DNA of 64,000 bases, taken from positions 1,426,001 through 1,490,000 of the forward strand of contig NZ_JQCR01000002.1 in assembly GCF_000757885.1 (NCBI RefSeq), read 5' to 3'. The DNA is from Paenibacillus wynnii (GTDB lineage Bacteria; Bacillota; Bacilli; Paenibacillales; Paenibacillaceae). Position numbers and translations under genes: made by a program. This document shows positions 1 to 8,168 of this stretch, piece after piece. The first letter of the stretch is position 1. Every line of letters starts with the position of its first letter. The notes under the pieces were generated by a model. The model was not told where the DNA came from. It saw only the letters and a list, made by a program, of their open reading frames with translations, and did not search any database.

Positions 1-1008
1 TTTTAGATCCATTAGAATCCGCATAAGTTCCGGGATAACCAGTGTAGGGTGAGTATCATTAATGTGCAGCCCAACCTTGTCAGGAAGGGTGTCATAAGGA
101 AGCCCTAGCTTATCAAAGGTTCGGATTATACTTTGCAGACCTGCACTACAGAGGAAATACTGTTGCTTCAGGCGGAGCAGCTTACCCTCGTACTGGGAAT
201 CATCAGGGTATAGGAACTCGGAGATTGACTCTACAGAACGTTTATACTCCAGGAATTTATGGTAGTCAGAACCGCCCCGGGAACCAAACATCCTGCCCGG
301 CTGGGTAATAGACTCCGCGCTCCAGTTACGGAGAGTATTCACATGCCTCCGATCGGCACCTATAACAGGTATATCGTAAGGTACTGCGCGGACAGCCTCA
401 TAGTCCTTATGTTCAAAAACTAAACGTCCGTCCTTTTCATAGCTGTCCACATGTCCCCAAAACTTCACTTCCACCTGCTTGTCTTCGCGACGGACTTCCC
501 ATACGTTTTCCTTCTGCAACCAGTAATCAGGTAGTTCAACCTGGTACCCGTCTACAATTTTTTGCTCAAACAAACCATATTTGTAACGTATTCCGGTGCC
601 ATGCCCTGCATATTGCAGGGAAGCCAGCGAATCCAGGAAACAGGCTGCCAGACGGCCAAGGCCTCCGTTTCCAAGACCTGCATCCGCCTCTTCTTCCTCA
701 ATATCCTTAAGACAAAAGCCAAGGTCTGCCAAACCTTCGCGTACTACCTCCAGCACGCCCATATTCAGCAGGTTGTTGCCGAGAAGCCTGCCGATCAGAA
801 ACTCCATTGAAAAATAGTAAACCTGCTTCCCCTTATCGGCCTTGAATCTTTGGTTGGTTTCCACCCAATGTTTGCCGGCATTCTCGCGGATCATGTTGCC
901 TAAAGTATTGTAAATATCGGCATTGGAAGCTTCTTCGAGCGGTTTGCCCAGATTTCCGATGAGTTTCTCGCGGAATACTTGTTTGAAAGTTTCTTTATCG
1001 TTAAACAA
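1..1008 (-). CDS. glgP: Glycogen phosphorylase, 3' end outside window
   Basis: This gene releases glucose-1-phosphate from glycogen. The N-terminal 336 residues are present and the C-terminal catalytic half with the pyridoxal-phosphate lysine lies beyond base 1. The family signatures YYFSMEFLIGR, DAGLGNGGLGRLAACFLDS and LHINDTHP are all readable. The start is the TTG at 1008-1006, since AGGAGG at 1023-1018 sits 9 nt upstream and no ATG fits. It lies 58 bp downstream of glgD on the same strand, so it is probably the third gene of a glgC-glgD-glgP operon. No frameshift is seen in the visible part. Confidence 0.93.
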   Translation of the reverse strand, partial: MFNDKETFKQVFREKLIGNLGKPLEEASNADIYNTLGNMIRENAGKHWVETNQRFKADKGKQVYYFSMEFLIGRLLGNNLLNMGVLEVVREGLADLGFCLKDIEEEEADAGLGNGGLGRLAACFLDSLASLQYAGHGTGIRYKYGLFEQKIVDGYQVELPDYWLQKENVWEVRREDKQVEVKFWGHVDSYEKDGRLVFEHKDYEAVRAVPYDIPVIGADRRHVNTLRNWSAESITQPGRMFGSRGGSDYHKFLEYKRSVESISEFLYPDDSQYEGKLLRLKQQYFLCSAGLQSIIRTFDKLGLPYDTLPDKVGLHINDTHPTLVIPELMRILMDLK

Positions 1009-1066
1009 TAGCAGGTTCCTCCTCACAAAAGCTTTTAACAAAATGGCAGCGGACAATTAGCGGTGT

Positions 1067-2170
1067 TTATATTTTACTGCTTTTGGCAATGACGAATGGC
1101 CGTGTATGATCTCCAACAAGTATACGATCTTTGCTGAGATGAACGTCTTTATCCATAATAACATTTTCAATCACAGCATTCTCATCAATTACACATTTTT
1201 GCATAATTACAGAGTTGGTAATTCTTGCACCCTTTCGTACCTGCACTCCACGGAAAATCACGCTGTTCTCAACTTTCCCCGCGATGATACAGCCGTTTGC
1301 AATAAGTGAATTGCTGACATCTGCGCTTTCCAGGTAACGGGTTGGCGCTTCGTATTTGATTTTGGTCTGTACCGGATTTTCCTTGAAAAGACTGAAATAA
1401 TTGTCCGGCTCCAGAAGCTCAAGACTATTCTTATAGTAGCTCTCCAGAGAGTTAATAACTGCATGATAGCCTTTGTACTCGTAGCCTGCAATTTTCAGAT
1501 CATGCCGATTTTTTTGTATCACATCACGGAAAAAGTAGCTCTCTCCATGGGCAATACTGTATTTAACCTTCTCTAAAAACAGTGCCTTCTCCATAATAAA
1601 CATATCCAGATACAGATTATGATGATCCTTCTCGTGATGGATACTGGTTACATTATTATGTTCATCAACCTCGACACGCTGGCAAAGATCATGTTCCGGC
1701 TGAAGTTGATCTATTTTTTTGTAGACCACAGTAACATCGGCGCCTTTTTCCATATGGTATTTATACATATCCTCGATATCCATAGTAGTGATATGCTGCG
1801 TACCGGAGAACACGATATATTTAGCAGCTGCGCGTTTGAAAAAGTCCAGGTTATTATGGAAATGCTGTAAATCACCTAAAGAAGTATCCGTTGGATCGTT
1901 CCAGTCCGGAGGCAAAATAAACAGCCCACCATGCTTGCGGTTCATATCCCACGATTTACCGTCACCCAAGTGATCCATCAAGGAACGGTATTTACGGCGG
2001 ACAAACAGTCCAACGCTCTCCAGATCGGCACGCATCATGTTGGAAAGAACAAAGTCAATCAACCGATAACGACTCGCAAAAGGAACAGCCGCACCGGAGC
2101 GAAAATAGGTTAGTTCATTTAAATTATCCAATTCATGGTCAAGATTGATAACACCCATAAGTTGCTTCAT
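1067..2170 (-). CDS. glgD: GlgD, regulatory subunit of ADP-glucose pyrophosphorylase
   Basis: This 367-residue protein is the GlgC paralogue that in Bacillales forms a hetero-oligomer with GlgC to make ADP-glucose for glycogen. The N-terminal nucleotidyltransferase fold keeps the RYRLIDFVLSN segment near residue 35 and GLFILPPDW near 83, but the glycine-rich GGxGxRL loop at the extreme N-terminus is absent (MKQLMGVINLDHELDNL). That is the mark of GlgD rather than GlgC. The C-terminal third is a left-handed beta-helix region (SNSLIANGCII, NSVIFRGVQV). It begins 24 bp after the glgC stop, so the two are co-transcribed. Confidence 0.92.
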   Translation of the reverse strand: MKQLMGVINLDHELDNLNELTYFRSGAAVPFASRYRLIDFVLSNMMRADLESVGLFVRRKYRSLMDHLGDGKSWDMNRKHGGLFILPPDWNDPTDTSLGDLQHFHNNLDFFKRAAAKYIVFSGTQHITTMDIEDMYKYHMEKGADVTVVYKKIDQLQPEHDLCQRVEVDEHNNVTSIHHEKDHHNLYLDMFIMEKALFLEKVKYSIAHGESYFFRDVIQKNRHDLKIAGYEYKGYHAVINSLESYYKNSLELLEPDNYFSLFKENPVQTKIKYEAPTRYLESADVSNSLIANGCIIAGKVENSVIFRGVQVRKGARITNSVIMQKCVIDENAVIENVIMDKDVHLSKDRILVGDHTRPFVIAKSSKI

Positions 2171-2194
2171 CGGAATCCACCATCCTCTAATCGA

Positions 2195-3358
2195 TTATAT
2201 GGTTTTGGCTGCGATTGGTTTTTTCTTTTTGCTTTTCTTGTCAACAAGCAGGATATCATCTTCGTTTTCCCGCTCAATGCCAATATCCATATTATCCTCG
2301 ATTACTATATTTTCGCTGATGATGGCTTTGTGAATCCGTACATTTTTGCCAATCTTAACTTTAGGCATAATAACCGAGTCCGTAATTACACTACCTTCAC
2401 CCACCTCAACGCCATAAAAGAGGACCGAATGCTTGACTTCACCGTGAACGATGCACCCTTCATTAACAATGCAACTGGAAACCTTTGCTCCCGGAGCCAC
2501 ATATTGAGCCGGTTGGTTTGGATTTCTTGTGTAAATACGCCAGTTCGGATCGTTCAAGTTGAGCTGCGGATTGTCATCAAGCAAATCCATATTCGCTTCC
2601 CATAAGCTGTTCACTGTACCCACATCTCTCCAATATCCTTCAAATGGATAAGCAAAGAGGGAATTGTTATTACCCAGCATCATAGGAATAATATCTTTAC
2701 CAAAATCATGGGATGACAAGGCATTCTCCCCATCCTCCAGCAGATATTTTCTTAATACATCCCATTTAAAAATATAAACGCCCATGGAGGCCAAAGTACT
2801 CTTCGGCTTTGAAGGCTTCTCGTCAAATTCATAAATTTTAAGATCTTCATGCGTATTCAATATGCCAAAACGACTAGCTTCCTCCAGAGGAACATCAATG
2901 ACTGAAATCGTGCAGTCTGCATTTCTTTCCTTATGGTATTGAAGCATTGCGTTATAGTCCATTTTGTAAATATGATCTCCTGAAAGAATAAGCACATGCT
3001 CAGGATCAAATTGATCAACAAATTTCAAATTACGATAAATTGCATCCGCAGTCCCGCGGTACCAACTGCTCCCATTCTCCCGTTCATGCGGCGGCAGTAC
3101 AAATACTCCACCATTCTTCCGATTTAAATCCCAATCATTTCCTACTCCAATATAAGAGTGAAGTACAAGGGGTTCATACTGGGTTAGAACGCCAACCGTG
3201 TCAATTCCCGAATTCGTACAGTTGCTTAATGGGAAATCAATAATTCGGTAGGTACCTCCAAAATAAACGGCCGGTTTAGCCAGTGACTTCGTCAGTGACT
3301 TCAACCTTTTGCCTTGGCCTCCCGCTAATAACATGGCCACCATCTCTTTTTTCTTCAT
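2195..3358 (-). CDS. glgC: Glucose-1-phosphate adenylyltransferase
   Basis: GlgC converts glucose-1-phosphate and ATP to ADP-glucose, the committed step of glycogen synthesis. The 387-residue protein has the nucleotide loop [10 protein letters not shown] at residues 11-20, the sugar-binding [14 protein letters not shown] and the GTADAIY motif near residue 101, followed by a beta-helix domain and a lysine-rich tail ([10 protein letters not shown]). An AAGGAGG precedes the ATG at a normal distance. It is the first gene of the leftward glycogen operon. The 420-bp gap to its right separates it from a divergent two-component system. Confidence 0.95.
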   Translation of the reverse strand: MKKKEMVAMLLAGGQGKRLKSLTKSLAKPAVYFGGTYRIIDFPLSNCTNSGIDTVGVLTQYEPLVLHSYIGVGNDWDLNRKNGGVFVLPPHERENGSSWYRGTADAIYRNLKFVDQFDPEHVLILSGDHIYKMDYNAMLQYHKERNADCTISVIDVPLEEASRFGILNTHEDLKIYEFDEKPSKPKSTLASMGVYIFKWDVLRKYLLEDGENALSSHDFGKDIIPMMLGNNNSLFAYPFEGYWRDVGTVNSLWEANMDLLDDNPQLNLNDPNWRIYTRNPNQPAQYVAPGAKVSSCIVNEGCIVHGEVKHSVLFYGVEVGEGSVITDSVIMPKVKIGKNVRIHKAIISENIVIEDNMDIGIERENEDDILLVDKKSKKKKPIAAKTI

Positions 3359-3780
3359 GGAAGAGCCTCCTTGACCTTTAAATAGTAAAGCGACAGAAAT
3401 TAGTTGTGTGAATGCAAATAGAGGTAAAAATTAAAGAAATGTGCTTGATTAGGAGCTTGGTAAGATTAGGAACGGGGAAAACCATACAGAAAAAGGAATG
3501 GCTATCAGACTGGAGGGGGCTCTCCATACCCTGATGTTATCCTTATTGTAATGTGTTCGCTAGCCGCCGTCAAAACCCTTTATCGCATCCAAAAAACGCC
3601 TCTATTTCTATTATAGTCCTTATTAATACACTTAACTTCTTATATTATGATTAACCAATATGATTAACCATGAACGATGTTTTTAAATCAAATTAACAAA
3701 AGATTTGGGCAATCTTCAGCAAACGTTCAATATGGTATGTCATAATGTTGCTAACTACTTTTACAATGGAGGGACCCGGA
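3359..3780. other. Divergent intergenic region, glgC / response regulator
   Basis: This 422-bp AT-rich stretch separates two divergent transcription units and must hold both promoters. The only clear pattern is a direct repeat ATGATTAACC at 3647-3656 and 3660-3669, period 13 bp, about 110 bp upstream of the response-regulator start. Direct repeats of that kind are bound by OmpR-family regulators, so autoregulation is possible. No small gene is convincing here. Confidence 0.4.
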
Positions 3781-4467
3781 TTGAAAGCCGCCCAAGGTGT
3801 ACGACTTTTATTGGTGGACGACGAGCCTCATATCCTGCAGTTCTTAGAAATCGGACTGGTAAATGAGGGATTTGAGGTACAGACTGCTTCCGATGGTTTA
3901 TCAGCCATATCCATAGCCGCCGATTTCAAACCGCATGTGGCGATTCTTGATGTTATGATGCCCGGTATGGACGGATTTAAAGTATGTCGTTACCTCCAAG
4001 CCGAAGAAAGTGAAATTGCTGTTATTATGCTTACCGCCAAAGATGAGGTTGATGATCGTGTCAAAGGCTTGTCTATTGGTGCGGATGACTATATGGTCAA
4101 ACCTTTTAGCTTTGACGAGCTGCTTGCACGGATTCAGGCAAGGCTGCGCAATCATTTTCCCGGTCTACTCGGTGAGGTGCGCTGCGGCCCATTCAGAATT
4201 GACGGACGCCGAAAGGAAATCCGCCACAAAGATGAGGTGTTGGAGCTTTCACCTACAGAGTATGAACTGCTGCAGTACCTTATCATTAATCACGGCCTTG
4301 TACTTAGTAAAGCCATGATTTTAGACAAGGTATGGGGATATGATTTTGGCGGGGAGGAGAATATTGTGGAAGTGTACATCCGGTCCCTCCGTGAGAAGCT
4401 CGGAGATAAAGAACACCGTACCATTCGTACACTTCGGGGCTCAGGTTACAGGGTGGATCTCCTATGA
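3781..4467 (+). CDS. OmpR/PhoB-family response regulator
   Basis: This is the DNA-binding half of a two-component system. The receiver domain has the acidic pair VDDE, the phospho-acceptor aspartate in ILDVMMPG at residue 57 and the KPF lysine. A winged-helix effector domain follows (LSPTEYELLQYL, VWGYDFGGEENIVEVYIRSLREKLG, RTLRGSGYRV). I place the start at the TTG at 3781, because GGAGGGA at 3768-3774 lies 6 nt upstream. The in-frame ATG at 3745 lacks such a site and would add 12 residues. The stop codon overlaps the kinase start by 4 bp, indicating translational coupling. Confidence 0.93.
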   Translation: MKAAQGVRLLLVDDEPHILQFLEIGLVNEGFEVQTASDGLSAISIAADFKPHVAILDVMMPGMDGFKVCRYLQAEESEIAVIMLTAKDEVDDRVKGLSIGADDYMVKPFSFDELLARIQARLRNHFPGLLGEVRCGPFRIDGRRKEIRHKDEVLELSPTEYELLQYLIINHGLVLSKAMILDKVWGYDFGGEENIVEVYIRSLREKLGDKEHRTIRTLRGSGYRVDLL

Positions 4468-5987
4468 TTCCCCGTATCTCAGGCCTTATCTACCGTCTCG
4501 CGGCTCCCCGCTCCCTTAGAAAGCAGCTCCTCGCCATCTCGATCTTAATTCTGTCTGGATTGCTGCTGCTCATCGGGGTTCTGCAATATTTCCTGATGAG
4601 GGACTTCATTTACAGCAACAGAGCCAAGTCCATGGAAACCCAAATACGTTCTGTACCGCATGAATTGTTTTTCAACTTTCTTACTTACACTAGTGACGGA
4701 AATGGTAAAAACGCCGGTCCTAAGATTCCGTCCGGTGGTTTGCGGTCTGACGGCAACAGACGCCCTCTTCTTCTGGACGCCCATACGACAATTGCGATCT
4801 ACAGTTCAGATGGTACCTTCAGGGACTTCCAGCAAGAAACGTTGTCTGATTCGACTGCACCCAGACTATCCGATGAAGAATACAAGCAGCTGTTGGTACA
4901 TACAACAGAACGGGCAACCGGCAAATACAAACTCATAACTGCCGAAGACGGGAGTGAGCATTTGGCGGTATTCATGAGTCTGGGTCGACCGGGTAACGCT
5001 AAGCTACTGCTGCAAATGAGTGTGGATACAGGTCCTTTAAGTGATGTAATCATGCAGCAGTTGCTTATTTTTGCAGCTTTGTCATTGGTTGCTTTACTGG
5101 CCGGCCTCTTTATGTATCTGCCTGCGCTGAGAAAAACACTAATTCCTTTATCCAATATGGGGGAAACCGCGCATATCATTGATGCAGGCAACCTGGATGT
5201 ACGATTTCCGGTTGAACAGGGACAGAATGAAATTGACAAGCTGGCTCTCTCCTTTAATAGTATGTTGGAACGTCTGGAGATATCCTTCCACAATGAACGG
5301 GAGGCTAAAGAGCAAATGCGTCGTTTTGCAGCTGATGCCTCCCATGAGCTAAGAACTCCGCTTACCTCCATTCATGGATTCTTGGAGGTCCTGCTCCGAG
5401 GAGCCGCTGACAACAAAGAACAACTATACAACTCGCTGCACGCAATGCATGGTGAATCGAAACGGATTAACAAGCTGGTGGAGGATCTACTGCTGCTGGC
5501 CCGTATGGACGGAGCTCCACAGTTGCGAGTTAAGGAGCTGCTGCTAGGAGAAATCATTTCCGAAATGCAGCCACACCTCCTGGTGCTGGCCGGAAATCGG
5601 AAGGTTATCTTCGATATTTCCAACGGTATAAGCGGTAAATACGATCCCGATAAGATAAAGCAGGTTATCCTTAATCTGTTCCACAATGCGGTTCAGCATA
5701 CGGACCCCGAGAAGGGAACTATTTACGTCGCTATGCCTGTCAGGAATGCTCATGTTGAGGTGACCATACGAGACAACGGCTCCGGTATTTCAGCTGAGCA
5801 TCTCCCCCATATATTCGATAGGTTTTACCGCAGCGATTCATCGCGTACACGCAAATACGGGGGATCAGGCCTTGGATTATCTATCACAAAATCTATTGTA
5901 GAGGCTCACGGCGGAGAGATTAAGGCTAGCAGCGAACCCGGGACTGGTACGTCCTTCACCATTACCCTTCCTTATCTGAAGAATTAG
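4464..5987 (+). CDS. HAMP-domain sensor histidine kinase
   Basis: This 507-residue membrane kinase is the partner of the response regulator just upstream. It has one transmembrane helix near residues 22-45, an extracytoplasmic region of roughly 150 residues, a second helix near 193-215, a HAMP linker, the H-box FAADASHELRTPLTSIHG with the phospho-histidine at residue 294, and an ATPase domain with N-box (LNLFHNAVQHT), G1 (RDNGSGI), F-box (DRFYR) and G2 (GGSGLGLSI). The sensed signal cannot be read from the sequence. No target gene is adjacent apart from possible autoregulation. Confidence 0.94.
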   Translation: MIPRISGLIYRLAAPRSLRKQLLAISILILSGLLLLIGVLQYFLMRDFIYSNRAKSMETQIRSVPHELFFNFLTYTSDGNGKNAGPKIPSGGLRSDGNRRPLLLDAHTTIAIYSSDGTFRDFQQETLSDSTAPRLSDEEYKQLLVHTTERATGKYKLITAEDGSEHLAVFMSLGRPGNAKLLLQMSVDTGPLSDVIMQQLLIFAALSLVALLAGLFMYLPALRKTLIPLSNMGETAHIIDAGNLDVRFPVEQGQNEIDKLALSFNSMLERLEISFHNEREAKEQMRRFAADASHELRTPLTSIHGFLEVLLRGAADNKEQLYNSLHAMHGESKRINKLVEDLLLLARMDGAPQLRVKELLLGEIISEMQPHLLVLAGNRKVIFDISNGISGKYDPDKIKQVILNLFHNAVQHTDPEKGTIYVAMPVRNAHVEVTIRDNGSGISAEHLPHIFDRFYRSDSSRTRKYGGSGLGLSITKSIVEAHGGEIKASSEPGTGTSFTITLPYLKN

Positions 5988-6050
5988 CTAAAGAGCGGTA
6001 ATTAACGTTATAATAGTAAGTGAGAATGCTGATTCGAAAGAAGATGTGCT

Positions 6051-6196
6051 CCACAAAACTTAGTTTATGCTTTCGGAGTAGTTTTGTTATGACGTTAGTT
6101 CGTAAGAAGTACTGCTCCACAAAACTTAGTTTATGCTTTCGGAGTAGTTTTGTTATGACGTTAGTTCGTAAGAAGTACTGCTCCACAAAACTTTTA
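6051..6196 (+). repeat. 66-bp tandem repeat in a 5' leader
   Basis: Two full copies of a 66-bp unit (6051-6116 and 6117-6182) and a 14-bp third start (6183-6196) run directly into the ribosome binding site of the flavoprotein gene. The full copies are essentially identical. Each unit carries ACAAAACT and, 19 nt later, its complement AGTTTTGT, so each can fold alone, or the 3' arm of one copy can pair with the 5' arm of the next. A diverged piece precedes the first copy. The unit is 22 codons long and stays open in one frame, but no ribosome binding site supports translation. Confidence 0.85.
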
Positions 6197-6208
6197 GGAG
6201 GTTGGGAC

Positions 6209-6775
6209 ATGTACGAAATCGCCGTAATTGGAGCGGGACCTGCGGGTGCTAGCGCAGCTCTGTTCGCCGCAAAAGCAGGTAAGAAGACGCTGCTTATCGA
6301 CAATGATCAGGGAATGACCCGAAGAGGATGGTACGAGAACTACTACGGTATTGCTGAAATTGGGGGCCCCGAGCTGGTTGAAACCGGTCATAAGCAAGCT
6401 ATGAAGTTTGGTGCAGAGCTTGTTGCCGAACAAGCCGTTAATCTCGTACCAAGCGGAGCCAGCTTTATGATTGAAAGTGAAAGCGGAATAACCTATGAAG
6501 CGAAGCATGTCATTCTTGCCACCGGTGTATTAACGGATCTGGCTGCCAAAGCCGGCGTAGAAACGAAGGATGGCTCAGAGCCAAGAATTAAAACGGTAGT
6601 AGCTGTTAACACCGAAGGCAAAACAAATGTTCCAGGCATTTGGGCCGCAGGAACCGTTGCAGGAGTAAGCGTTCATGCGATCATTACTGCAGGTGACGGA
6701 GCGAAGGTTGCTATCAATGTAATCAGCGAATTGAACGGTGCACGATACGTCGATCATGATGTTTTGAAATCTTAA
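6209..6775 (+). CDS. Compact thioredoxin-reductase-like FAD protein
   Basis: This 188-residue protein has an N-terminal FAD-binding Rossmann motif (VIGAGPAGASAALFAAKAG, residues 6-24), an ILATG motif and the C-terminal FAD motif GIWAAGTVAG. Thioredoxin reductases are about 310 residues. The NADPH-binding domain and the redox CxxC pair are missing here, so a disulfide-reducing role is unlikely and the electron donor is unclear. The ATG at 6209 is chosen because AGGAGG lies 7 nt upstream; longer versions would translate the tandem repeat. The open frame is intact, so this is a short family member rather than a broken gene. Confidence 0.82.
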   Translation: MYEIAVIGAGPAGASAALFAAKAGKKTLLIDNDQGMTRRGWYENYYGIAEIGGPELVETGHKQAMKFGAELVAEQAVNLVPSGASFMIESESGITYEAKHVILATGVLTDLAAKAGVETKDGSEPRIKTVVAVNTEGKTNVPGIWAAGTVAGVSVHAIITAGDGAKVAINVISELNGARYVDHDVLKS

Positions 6776-6788
6776 TAAGATCCTCACG

Positions 6789-6828
6789 ATCCGGAAGATG
6801 GACTTTAAGTCTGTTTTCCGGATTTTTC
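6789..6828 (+). terminator. Rho-independent terminator of the flavoprotein gene
   Basis: ATCCGGAA at 6789-6796 pairs with TTCCGGAT at 6816-6823, with an inner GACTT/AAGTC stem, and a short T-run follows. It begins 13 bp after the stop codon. Confidence 0.8.
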
Positions 6829-6876
6829 GTCATATGGAGACATTGCTGAGTTTTTCCGAGGCCTATCTGAGCTTTT

Positions 6877-7060
6877 AAGTGCACTTTATACAACTAAAAC
6901 ATCCACCATACCCGCACCGCTCACAATAGTTGCATTTTCTACACTTATATCTACAATACTCGGCGATAACGCCTCTTTTGCGAGATTTTAGTTGCATTTA
7001 CTACAATTAAAGCTCTACAAGTCCCAAATTCGCACCTAATAGATGTACAAAGTGCAACTA
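6877..7060. repeat. Four-dyad intergenic element, copy A
   Basis: Four imperfect dyads of about 20 nt start at 6877, 6927, 6987 and 7040, giving spacings of 50, 60 and 53 bp. Examples are TTTAGTTGCATTTACTACAA at 6987 and AGATGTACAAAGTGCAACTA at 7041. The middle spacer contains the small hairpin GGCG-ATAA-CGCC. The element lies between two convergent genes. Three further copies with the same spacing occur in the window. I see no open reading frame in it worth calling. Confidence 0.75.
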
Positions 7061-7157
7061 ACCCGGTCTGACCCGAGCCTAGACTACATTTCAATGCGAT
7101 TCCACCGCTGTTGCTCGTACTCACCGATTCAAAGTTACTTATACTCTTTATTTCCCT

Positions 7158-8123
7158 TCAGTAATCAATCCCTTTATGCGCAATTAAATTCCCTCCATAA
7201 ACCTCCTGGACAATGTAGAGCGGACGCCCCTTAGTCTCATCATAAATTCGGCCGACATACTCACCCAGAATGCCCAGCATAATTAGTACGAAACCGTTAA
7301 AAGTTAGCGTAATTCCAATCATTGAAGCCCAGCCCTTTACTGCAGATTCCGTAAAAATAACCAGATACATAACATACACAAGATATAGAAAACCCGAGGC
7401 TGATAATAAAGCCCCCAAATATCCGGCAAGCTTCAGCGGTTTATACGAAAAGGAAGTGATCCCATCCAGAGACAGCTTAATCATCCGCTTCAATGGATAC
7501 TTGGTTTCTCCCGCCAGACGTTCATCCCGCTCATACTCAATGGCCTTCTGACGGAAGCCGACCCAACTGACGAGTCCCCGTACAAAACGGTTTTTCTCCG
7601 GCAGACGCTTTAACTGGTCACATACCTTACGGTCAATTAGTCGAAAATCACCGGTATCTACCGGTATGGAGATGTCTGTCGAATACCGGAGCACTCTATA
7701 AAACAGGCTGGCTGTCCATTTTTTGAAAAGGGACTCTCCATTGCGCTTCACGCGTTTGGCATAGACGACTTCGTATCCTTTCTTCCATTCTTTGATCATA
7801 TCGAGGATCAGTTCAGGCGGGTCCTGTAAATCAGCGTCAATAATGACAACCGCATCACCCACTGCATAATCCATATCGGCTGTTATGGCAATCTGGTGCC
7901 CAAAATTACGAGATAGGTCGATCAGACTGACGCTCTCATCCCAATAACTGTATTCCTCTATCATTTGTGCACAGCTATCCGTGCTGCCGTCATTTACGAA
8001 AAGAAGCTCATAAGCCTCACCCGTCATTACCATTACTTTCTTAATTCTCTGGTACGTTTCTTGAATAACCGCCTCTTCGTTAAACATGGGTATAATAATG
8101 GAATAGCCCACTTTGGTACTCAT
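7158..8123 (-). CDS. GT2 undecaprenyl-phosphate glycosyltransferase, YkcC/GtrB-like
   Basis: This 321-residue enzyme of the DPM1/GtrB class should transfer a sugar from a nucleotide donor to undecaprenyl phosphate on the inner face of the membrane. It has the GT2 fold with IIPMFNEE near residue 10, VNDGSTD near 45, the metal-binding IDADLQDPP near 95 and two C-terminal transmembrane helices (about 232-254 and 266-290). The gene starts 45 bp downstream of the GT-C gene. In Bacillus subtilis the equivalent ykcC and ykcB also sit together, which supports a two-step surface-glycosylation system. The sugar is unknown. Confidence 0.88.
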   Translation of the reverse strand: MSTKVGYSIIIPMFNEEAVIQETYQRIKKVMVMTGEAYELLFVNDGSTDSCAQMIEEYSYWDESVSLIDLSRNFGHQIAITADMDYAVGDAVVIIDADLQDPPELILDMIKEWKKGYEVVYAKRVKRNGESLFKKWTASLFYRVLRYSTDISIPVDTGDFRLIDRKVCDQLKRLPEKNRFVRGLVSWVGFRQKAIEYERDERLAGETKYPLKRMIKLSLDGITSFSYKPLKLAGYLGALLSASGFLYLVYVMYLVIFTESAVKGWASMIGITLTFNGFVLIMLGILGEYVGRIYDETKGRPLYIVQEVYGGNLIAHKGIDY

Positions 8124-8168
8124 CCAGCAGCTACTCCTTAAATTGGTAAAGCCCTGATCAATCTCATT

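Noticed and set aside
2135..2605. 156-codon plus-strand frame opposite glgC
   Set aside because: It is the antisense shadow of a well-supported gene with conserved catalytic motifs.
4799..5371. 190-codon minus-strand frame opposite the histidine kinase
   Set aside because: The composition is serine- and arginine-rich as expected for an antisense frame, and the kinase on the plus strand is certain.
6020..6208. 63-residue N-terminal extension of the flavoprotein
   Set aside because: It would translate the 66-bp repeat into duplicated peptide; AGGAGG 7 nt before ATG 6209 marks the real start.
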